A stretch of 49,367 nt of DNA, from assembly GCA_903912405.1 (NCBI GenBank), contig CAIWHF010000123.1, positions 1 to 49,367 of the forward strand, given 5' to 3'. The stretch is from an uncultured Bacteroidota bacterium (GTDB lineage Bacteria; Bacteroidota; Bacteroidia; Chitinophagales; Chitinophagaceae). Position numbers and translations under genes: made by a program. How positions within the stretch are numbered: position 1 is the first letter of the stretch; every line of letters starts with the position of its first letter. Shown piece after piece: positions 43,431-49,367 of the stretch. Below the pieces are notes generated by a model. That model was not told the origin of the DNA. It did not search any database and saw only the letters and a program-made list of their open reading frames with translations.

Positions 43431-44714
43431 ATGCAAAGGATTTCTTATCCCAAAAAAGAACAATGGGCGTCTTTATCCCAACGGCCAATTGTTGAACAAG
43501 CACATTTACTTCAAATTGTAGATCAAATATTTTCTGAAGTAAAAACACATGGAGATACTGCCATTCATAAATACACCAAAAAGTATGATAAGGTGGAATT
43601 GGATTCTTTTATAGTTGGTGCTGCCGAGCTTAAAATAGCTGAAAAAATGCTTACTAAAGAATTGCAAGCAGCCATCAAGCTTGCTAAAAAAAATATTGAA
43701 AAATTTCATTTGGCACAGCAAGATAAAAACTTAATGATAGAAACATCGAAAGGTGTTATGTGTTGGAGAGAAAGTAGGGCTATAGAAAATGTAGGTATTT
43801 ATATTCCTGGAGGTACCGCACCGCTGTTTTCAACCGTTTTAATGTTGGGTGTGCCTGCTGTTATAGCGGGTTGTAAGGAAATTGTATTATGCACTCCACC
43901 GGATAGGAAAGGGACTATTCACCCAGCAATTTTATATACGGCACATTTATTAGGCATACAAAGGGTTGTAGCTGTTGGCGGCATTCAAGCAATTGCAGCT
44001 ATGACATATGGCACCGCTACTATACCTAAAGTAGATAAACTTTTTGGACCTGGGAATCAATTTGTAACTGCAGCTAAACAAAGAGCTTTTAAAAATGGGG
44101 TAGCTATCGATATGCCGGCGGGGCCAAGTGAAGTTTTAATCATTGCCGACGATACAGCTATACCGGCCTATGTGGCTGCCGATTTGCTTTCGCAAGCAGA
44201 GCATGGCGTAGATAGTCAAGTTGTTGTGCTTTCTACCAGTGAAAAAATGCTTAATGATGTTGACAAAGCCATAAAGGAACAAATTCGTTTATTGCCTAGG
44301 CAAACAATTGCAGCGGCAGCTTTAAAAAATAGTTTGTCGATTGTGTTTCATTCAATCGAAGAATGTATTGAATTTAGTAATTACTATGCGCCCGAACATC
44401 TTATTTTAGCCATTGATGACTATCATTCCTTTACACATTTAGTGCAGCACGCAGGCTCTGTATTTTTAGGTCATTATAGTTGCGAAAGTGCTGGTGATTA
44501 TGCTAGTGGGCCCAATCATACCTTACCTACCAATGGATTTGCACGGAGCTACAGTGGGGTTTCTCTCGATAGTTTTATTAAGAAACTAACCTTTCAAGAG
44601 CTTAGTAAAACGGGCTTACAAGAAATTGGTCCAAGTATTGAATTAATGGCTGAGGCAGAACAATTGTTTGCGCATAAAAATGCCGTATCTATTAGATTGA
44701 AAAATATTAAGTAA
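43431..44714 (+). CDS. hisD: Histidinol dehydrogenase
   Basis: 427 residues from the ATG at 43431 (MQRISYPKKEQWASLSQRPI); an upstream in-frame ATG lies within hisG and is rejected. HisD oxidises histidinol to histidine in two NAD-dependent steps using zinc. Conserved segments are YIPGGTAPLFSTVLMLGVPA, VDKLFGPGNQFVTAAKQRAF, DMPAGPSEVLIIAD, DLLSQAEHGVDSQVVVL, NYYAPEHLIL (catalytic Glu-His) and the C-terminal GPNHTLPTNGFARSYSGVSL. It is followed by hisC after 3 nt. Confidence 0.97.
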   Translation: MQRISYPKKEQWASLSQRPIVEQAHLLQIVDQIFSEVKTHGDTAIHKYTKKYDKVELDSFIVGAAELKIAEKMLTKELQAAIKLAKKNIEKFHLAQQDKNLMIETSKGVMCWRESRAIENVGIYIPGGTAPLFSTVLMLGVPAVIAGCKEIVLCTPPDRKGTIHPAILYTAHLLGIQRVVAVGGIQAIAAMTYGTATIPKVDKLFGPGNQFVTAAKQRAFKNGVAIDMPAGPSEVLIIADDTAIPAYVAADLLSQAEHGVDSQVVVLSTSEKMLNDVDKAIKEQIRLLPRQTIAAAALKNSLSIVFHSIEECIEFSNYYAPEHLILAIDDYHSFTHLVQHAGSVFLGHYSCESAGDYASGPNHTLPTNGFARSYSGVSLDSFIKKLTFQELSKTGLQEIGPSIELMAEAEQLFAHKNAVSIRLKNIK

Positions 44715-44717
44715 GTC

Positions 44718-45752
44718 ATGGTCGAATTAGAAAAATTAGTTAGAATAAATATTATCGCACTGAAGCCATATAGCTCGGCTCGTGACGATTTTAGTGGAGA
44801 AGCCGGTATCTTTTTAGATGCCAATGAAAATCCATTTGGTGATTTAAATAGATATCCAGATCCACATCAACAGACGCTAAAAGATAAATTGAAAGACTTG
44901 AAAAAATTGTCTGCAAAACAAATTTTTATTGGCAATGGAAGTGATGAAGTTATCGATTTGCTCATAAGAATATTTTGTAATCCTAGTTTGGATAAAGTTA
45001 TTATTTGCCCACCTACCTATGGTATGTACGAGGTTGCAGCTAACATAAATGATATTATAGTTTTGAGCGTACCATTAACAAGTGCTTTTCAATTAGACAT
45101 AGAGGGATTGCAAAATGTCATTAGTCAATCTGCAGTAAATACCATCAAAATATTCTTTTTATGTTCTCCCAATAATCCTACAGGTAATAGCATAGATGAT
45201 ATAGATTGGGTACTCACACATTTTAATGGAATAGTAGTAGTTGATGAAGCTTATATAGATTTTAGCGAACGATCATCGTTCATTGAAAAATTGGCACTTT
45301 ATCCCAATCTAGTTGTTGTACAGACATTCAGTAAAGCTTGGGGATTGGCAGCTGCGAGAATTGGCGTAGCTTATGCATCCGAGGCTATTATTGCGTTAAT
45401 GCAAAAAATTAAACCACCCTATAATGTTAGTGGTTTAAATCAGGAAGCTGCATTAAAAGCACTAGATAATGAACATGTTGTTGAACATCAAAAAGCACAT
45501 ATATTAGAACAACGCACTTATTTAGAAACATCATTAAGTCAATTGCCCCTTGTTAAAAGAGTATATCCTTCGGATGCTAATTTTATTTTAATAGAAGTTG
45601 AAGATGCAGATTTATTGTATGCCCATTTAGTACTTAAGAAAATTGTTGTGCGTAATCGAAATGCAGTTATTAAAAATTGCCTTAGAATTACCATAGGTAC
45701 ATTTGTAGAAAATAAATATTTAATAGAAGTATTAAAACGTTATATCCCATGA
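44718..45752 (+). CDS. hisC: Histidinol-phosphate aminotransferase
   Basis: 344 residues, the usual length. A fold-type I PLP enzyme that transaminates imidazole-acetol phosphate with glutamate. The substrate-binding DANENPFG opens the fold; PLP-site parts are IGNGSDEVIDLLIRIF, CSPNNPTGNSI, VVDEAYIDFSE and TFSKAWGLAAARIG, where K206 forms the Schiff base; RNCLRITIGT-like phosphate binding is present as KNCLRITIGT. Its stop overlaps the hisB start by 4 nt, suggesting coupled translation. Confidence 0.97.
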   Translation: MVELEKLVRINIIALKPYSSARDDFSGEAGIFLDANENPFGDLNRYPDPHQQTLKDKLKDLKKLSAKQIFIGNGSDEVIDLLIRIFCNPSLDKVIICPPTYGMYEVAANINDIIVLSVPLTSAFQLDIEGLQNVISQSAVNTIKIFFLCSPNNPTGNSIDDIDWVLTHFNGIVVVDEAYIDFSERSSFIEKLALYPNLVVVQTFSKAWGLAAARIGVAYASEAIIALMQKIKPPYNVSGLNQEAALKALDNEHVVEHQKAHILEQRTYLETSLSQLPLVKRVYPSDANFILIEVEDADLLYAHLVLKKIVVRNRNAVIKNCLRITIGTFVENKYLIEVLKRYIP

Positions 45753-46840
45753 AAAAAGTATTGTTTTTAGATAGAGATGGCACTTTAGTTATAGAGCCGC
45801 CTTTAGATTTTCAATTGGATAGTTTAGAGAAATTAGAATTTTACCCTGGCGTTTTTCAAAATTTGGCGCGTATAGCAAACGAATTAGATTTTCATCTTGT
45901 GATGGTTACTAATCAAGACGGCTTGGGCACTGCGCTATTTCCAGAAGAAAACTTTTGGCCTGCACATAATAAAATGTTAGAAGCATTTAAAAATGAGGGC
46001 ATAAATTTTGATGAGGTATTAATAGATAAATCTTTTCCTAATGAGCAATTACCAACGCGTAAACCAGGTATTGCTATGTTGACACATTATATAAAAGGCG
46101 ATTATGATTTAAAAAATTCCTTTGTTATAGGCGATCGTTTAACCGATGTGCAATTGGCAAACAATTTAAATTGTAATGCCATTTTTATTGGAGATCATTG
46201 CGAGTTGCCTACAGCGTTAACTACTAGATCATGGAATGTGATTTACAGATTTTTTAAAATGCTGCCCCGTATATCAAGGATTGAAAGAATTACTTCTGAA
46301 ACCCAAATTCTCATCGAGCTCAATTTAGATGGTAATGGGCAAGCAGACATCGATACGGGTATTGGTTTCTTCGATCATATGTTATCACAAATAGCTAAGC
46401 ATGCTCAATTAGATCTACTTATTCAAGTGTCAGGAGATTTGCATATTGATGAGCATCATACTATTGAAGATGTGGCAATAGCTTTAGGCAATGCTTTTTT
46501 AGAGGCTTTGGGTTCTAAAAAAGGAATTGAGCGTTACGGATTTTTGTTGCCAATGGATGATTGCCTTGCGCAGGTAGCCATTGATTTTGGAGGTAGGCCT
46601 TGGTTGCTATGGGATGCAGTATTCAAAAGAGAGTTTATAGGAGAGATGCCAACAGAAATGTTTATGCATTTTTTCAAATCATTTTCAGATAGTGCAAAAT
46701 GTAATTTAAATATTAAAGCGGATGGAGAAAATGAACATCATAAAATAGAAGCTATTTTCAAGGCTTTTGCAAAAGCGATTCGAATGGCCATTGCTAAAAC
46801 AGATCATTTTTCAATCCCAAGTACAAAAGGAGTTTTATGA
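45749..46840 (+). CDS. hisB: Bifunctional histidinol-phosphatase / imidazoleglycerol-phosphate dehydratase
   Basis: 363 residues, a fusion as in Enterobacteria and most Bacteroidota. The HAD-type phosphatase covers about 1-165 with FLDRDGT (D8, D10), VMVTNQDGLGT and VIGDRLTDVQLA. The dehydratase covers about 172-363 with two metal motifs, DEHHTIEDV and NEHHKIEAIF, plus DTGIGFFDHML. The zinc-binding cysteine cluster of the E. coli phosphatase loop is absent: the equivalent stretch reads DKSFPNEQLPTRKPG. It overlaps hisC and hisH by 4 nt each. Confidence 0.96.
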   Translation: MKKVLFLDRDGTLVIEPPLDFQLDSLEKLEFYPGVFQNLARIANELDFHLVMVTNQDGLGTALFPEENFWPAHNKMLEAFKNEGINFDEVLIDKSFPNEQLPTRKPGIAMLTHYIKGDYDLKNSFVIGDRLTDVQLANNLNCNAIFIGDHCELPTALTTRSWNVIYRFFKMLPRISRIERITSETQILIELNLDGNGQADIDTGIGFFDHMLSQIAKHAQLDLLIQVSGDLHIDEHHTIEDVAIALGNAFLEALGSKKGIERYGFLLPMDDCLAQVAIDFGGRPWLLWDAVFKREFIGEMPTEMFMHFFKSFSDSAKCNLNIKADGENEHHKIEAIFKAFAKAIRMAIAKTDHFSIPSTKGVL

Positions 46841-47418
46841 TTGCTATTTTAAAATACAATGCTGGGAATAGCGCCTCTGTAAAAAATGCAGTAGAGCGCT
46901 TGGGGTTTTCTTGTTCAATAACAAATGATCATGATGCTTTAAAAAATGCTTCTAAAGTAATTTTTCCTGGAGTTGGTTCAGCAAACACAGCAATGTCATT
47001 CTTGAAAGGAAAAGGTTTAGATCAAGTTATTGTTGCGCTTAAACAACCTGTCTTAGGAATTTGCTTAGGTCAGCAATTATTATGTACTTATTCAGATGAA
47101 GGAGATACAGATTGCTTGGGTGTTTTTAATACACAAGTTAAGAAATTTCCTCCCAATGACCGAGTGCCACATATGGGATGGAATACAGTTACAATTAAGG
47201 ATTCGCATCCTCTTTTTGAAAATGTTTCAGCGTTAGAGGATGTTTATTTTGTGCATAGCTATTATTGTGAGTTAAGTAACTATACCATTGCAAGCTGCGA
47301 ATATATAACCACGTTTAGCGCAGCTATGCAAAAAGATAATTTTTATGCTACACAATTTCACCCTGAAAAATCTGCAAGTGTAGGTGAAAAAATACTAAAC
47401 AATTTTTTACAGTTATGA
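46837..47418 (+). CDS. hisH: Imidazole glycerol phosphate synthase, glutaminase subunit
   Basis: 193 residues. A class-I glutamine amidotransferase that supplies ammonia to HisF. The catalytic triad is visible: C76 in LGICLGQQLL, and H175 with E177 in TQFHPEKSA. IFPGVGSANTAM and VPHMGWNTV are family typical. Operonic, with 4-nt overlaps to hisB and hisA. Confidence 0.97.
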   Translation: MIAILKYNAGNSASVKNAVERLGFSCSITNDHDALKNASKVIFPGVGSANTAMSFLKGKGLDQVIVALKQPVLGICLGQQLLCTYSDEGDTDCLGVFNTQVKKFPPNDRVPHMGWNTVTIKDSHPLFENVSALEDVYFVHSYYCELSNYTIASCEYITTFSAAMQKDNFYATQFHPEKSASVGEKILNNFLQL

Positions 47419-48128
47419 GAATAATACCAGCCATAGATATTTTAAACTCAAAGTGTGTTCGTTTATCAAAAGGCGATTATGCTTCGCAAAAAATATATAG
47501 TCATAATCCCTTAGAAGTAGCAAAAGAATTCGAATCGCATGGCATACAATATCTACATTTAGTAGATTTAGATGGGGCTAAATCTAAGCATATTGTCAAT
47601 TTTAAAATCTTAGAATCAATAGCGCAACATACAGCTTTGAAAATAGATTTTGGTGGGGGTATAAAAAGTGCAGAAGATGTTAAAATGGCTTTTGATAGTG
47701 GGGCATCACAAATTACAATTGGTAGCGTTGCGGTAGATAAACCTGTTCTTTTTTTAGAATGGCTCCAAAAATACGGACCCGATAAAATTATTCTTGGTGC
47801 TGATGCGCATAATAGAAAAATTGCTACTCATGGTTGGATGCAAGTTGCGGATATGGATATTGTAGACTTTATACATTATTTCGAGAAAGAAGGTGTTCGG
47901 TATGTTGTTTGTACCGACATAGAGAAAGATGGAATGCTCAATGGTCCTGCATTGAATTTGTATAAAGAGCTTATTGCAAAGACTAAGATTCAATTAATAG
48001 CTAGTGGGGGCGTGTCTTCGCTGCAAGATTTATATGATTTAAAAGCGATTACTTGCCATGGAGCCATTATTGGTAAAGCCATATATGAAGGTGCTATTAG
48101 CTTACAAGAACTTAGTAAATTATGCTAA
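47415..48128 (+). CDS. hisA: ProFAR isomerase (phosphoribosylformimino-AICAR-P isomerase)
   Basis: 237 residues, a TIM barrel. It opens the ribose of ProFAR by Amadori rearrangement to PRFAR. The catalytic aspartates are D8 (IIPAIDILN) and D130 (ILGADAHNRK). Phosphate-binding loops are FGGGIKS and the later IASGGVSSLQD. It overlaps hisH by 4 nt and hisF by 7 nt. Confidence 0.96.
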   Translation: MRIIPAIDILNSKCVRLSKGDYASQKIYSHNPLEVAKEFESHGIQYLHLVDLDGAKSKHIVNFKILESIAQHTALKIDFGGGIKSAEDVKMAFDSGASQITIGSVAVDKPVLFLEWLQKYGPDKIILGADAHNRKIATHGWMQVADMDIVDFIHYFEKEGVRYVVCTDIEKDGMLNGPALNLYKELIAKTKIQLIASGGVSSLQDLYDLKAITCHGAIIGKAIYEGAISLQELSKLC

Positions 48129-48874
48129 AAAAAAGAATTATTCCGTGTTTAGATATTAAAGATGGAAGAACGGTAAAGGGTATCAAATTTTTAGACATAC
48201 AGGATGCTGGCGATCCTGTTGTGTTAGCTAAACGGTATGTTCAAGAAGGTGCCGATGAGTTAGTTTTTTTAGATATAACTGCTACACAAGAAAAAAGAAA
48301 AACATGGGTAGCCTTAGTAGCGCGAATCGCAAAAGAAATTAATATTCCATTCACCGTAGGTGGCGGTATCAATTCGGTAGAAGATGCAAAAAGATTGATA
48401 GATGCGGGAGCAGATAAAATAAGTATTAATTCTGCCGCCATAAAAAATCCTTCTTTAATCTCCGAATTGGCGATAGAATTAGGAAGTCAATGTGTTGTAG
48501 TGGCAATTGATATAAAAATGGAAAATGAAGAATGGTTTGTTTTTATTAGCGGTGGTCAAATAGCAACAGGTATTAAAGCACTAGAATGGGCCAAGCAAGC
48601 GGCATTTTTAGGTGCTGGAGAATTGCTTATCACCTCTATGAATAATGATGGAACCAAAAATGGATTTGCACTTCCTATTTTAGATGCAATTAGTAAATCA
48701 GTTCCAATTCCTGTAATTGCATCGGGAGGAGCTGGAACGCAAGAGCATTTTAAAGATCTATTTGCTCAAACACAAGTTAGCGCTGCATTAGCAGCAAGTG
48801 TATTTCATTTTTCCGAAATCTCCATACCAGTTTTAAAAAACTATTTAAAAACCCAACATATCCCAATTCGATGA
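48122..48874 (+). CDS. hisF: Imidazole glycerol phosphate synthase, cyclase subunit
   Basis: 250 residues, a TIM barrel that joins HisH. It makes imidazole glycerol phosphate and AICAR from PRFAR and ammonia. Catalytic residues D11 (IIPCLDIKDGRTVKG) and D130 (VVVAIDIKME) are present, as are the phosphate loops TVGGGINSVEDAKRLI and VIASGGAGTQEH. It overlaps hisA by 7 nt and hisIE by 4 nt (ATGA). Confidence 0.97.
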   Translation: MLKKRIIPCLDIKDGRTVKGIKFLDIQDAGDPVVLAKRYVQEGADELVFLDITATQEKRKTWVALVARIAKEINIPFTVGGGINSVEDAKRLIDAGADKISINSAAIKNPSLISELAIELGSQCVVVAIDIKMENEEWFVFISGGQIATGIKALEWAKQAAFLGAGELLITSMNNDGTKNGFALPILDAISKSVPIPVIASGGAGTQEHFKDLFAQTQVSAALAASVFHFSEISIPVLKNYLKTQHIPIR

Positions 48875-49367
48875 ATATCAAATATGATCCTCAAACTGGC
48901 TTAATACCCGTTATTATACAAGATAGCAGTACCTTGCAAGTACTTATGCTTGGTTATATGAATGCTGCTGCATTTCAGAAAACGCAGGAGGAAAAAAGGG
49001 TAACCTTTTTTAGTAGAAGCAAAAATCGATTATGGACGAAAGGAGAAAGCTCGGGTCATTATTTAATGGTGAGTAGTATTGATCTAGATTGTGATCAAGA
49101 TACCTTATTAATAAAAGCTACGGCTATGGGGCCAACTTGTCATACTGGAAAAAGTTCTTGCTTCGGAGAAGATGCAATTCCAAGAGGGTTTTTATATGTG
49201 CTTCAAAATATCATAGCTAATAGAATAGATAATAACGAGCAAAATTCTTACACCAATAATTTATATAATCGGGGTATCAACAAAGTGGCTCAAAAAGTGG
49301 GTGAAGAAGCTGTCGAATTGATTATTGAAGCAAAAGATAACAATGCAAATCTATTTAAAAATGAAGC
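48871..49367 (+). CDS. hisI: Bifunctional PR-AMP cyclohydrolase / PR-ATP pyrophosphatase (cut by window edge)
   Basis: Starts at an ATG in the ATGA overlap with hisF and runs off the window after about 165 residues. The N-terminal cyclohydrolase (HisI) has SRSKNRLWTKGESSGH, DCDQDTLLIKA and the zinc-binding GPTCHTGKSSCF. From about residue 130 the pyrophosphatase (HisE) domain begins; its GINKVAQKVGEEAVELIIEA motif is visible before the cut. The fused HisIE form performs steps two and three of histidine synthesis. The end of the operon is not in the window. Confidence 0.95.
   Translation, partial: MNIKYDPQTGLIPVIIQDSSTLQVLMLGYMNAAAFQKTQEEKRVTFFSRSKNRLWTKGESSGHYLMVSSIDLDCDQDTLLIKATAMGPTCHTGKSSCFGEDAIPRGFLYVLQNIIANRIDNNEQNSYTNNLYNRGINKVAQKVGEEAVELIIEAKDNNANLFKNE

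Noticed and set aside
1..49367. CRISPR array, insertion sequences, tRNA/rRNA genes, restriction or other defence modules, biosynthetic cluster
   Set aside because: No spaced repeats, transposase or integrase motifs, RNA gene signatures or defence-protein motifs were seen on reading both strands; this is a by-eye result.

Overview
The window looks like chromosomal DNA of a free-living member of the Bacteroidota, most likely Chitinophagales (Chitinophagaceae-like). The evidence is AT-rich DNA, many genes without Shine-Dalgarno sequences, repeated TAnnTTTG-type -7 promoter boxes, type IX secretion (T9SS) signals (a CHU_C type-B tail, a type-A Por tail and a PorP/SprF partner), a TonB-dependent receptor with a carboxypeptidase-like N-terminal domain, a HU-CCDC81/SPOR protein, and the fused hisB and hisIE genes common in this phylum. 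I see no tRNA, rRNA, insertion sequence, prophage, CRISPR array or recognisable defence system. It reads as core genome with envelope-related accessory genes.

Layout. 1-2261 (minus): two tandem POT-family peptide transporters, the first cut by the window edge. 2363-3643: purD. 3748-11661 (plus): a tight four-gene envelope operon encoding a TonB-dependent receptor, a 1030-residue TPR protein, an outer-membrane barrel and a HU-CCDC81-TM-SPOR protein. 11662-14602 (minus): a YkgJ-type Cys-cluster protein, parB, parA and a UPF0173 metal-dependent hydrolase. 14783-19839: a membrane metallophosphoesterase, a 51-codon small ORF, a TIGR01777 epimerase, purT (minus) and a GT39-like membrane glycosyltransferase. 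19916-25535: a 1524-residue PKD-repeat T9SS type-B protein with its PorP/SprF partner. 25584-33237 (minus): sucA, a putative porin, a choice-of-anchor-B T9SS protein, purine-nucleoside phosphorylase and a small membrane protein. 33410-37047 (plus): prfC and an M13 metallopeptidase. 37103-42130 (minus): ispH, a methylmalonyl-CoA mutase large subunit, a DUF7935-like protein and a DUF853/HerA-like ATPase. 42553 to the end (plus): hisGDCBHAF-IE, cut by the window edge in hisIE.

How the genes work together. The his operon encodes the whole histidine pathway with almost every junction overlapping. purD and purT serve de novo purine synthesis and the phosphorylase serves salvage. The parAB pair lies convergent to, and abuts through ykgJ, the HU-CCDC81/SPOR gene, whose architecture suggests a link between nucleoid and peptidoglycan. 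The PKD protein and the PorP/SprF protein form a secretion/attachment pair.

The most interesting items are: a terminator-like hairpin that contains the start codon of the choice-of-anchor-B gene; two other terminators placed 14-15 nt before a co-directional gene; the envelope operon ending in the HU/SPOR protein beside parAB; and a perfect 11-bp dyad overlapping the predicted his promoter followed by a structured leader with no His codons. No clearly new multi-gene system can be proven from sequence alone; the envelope operon is the best candidate.
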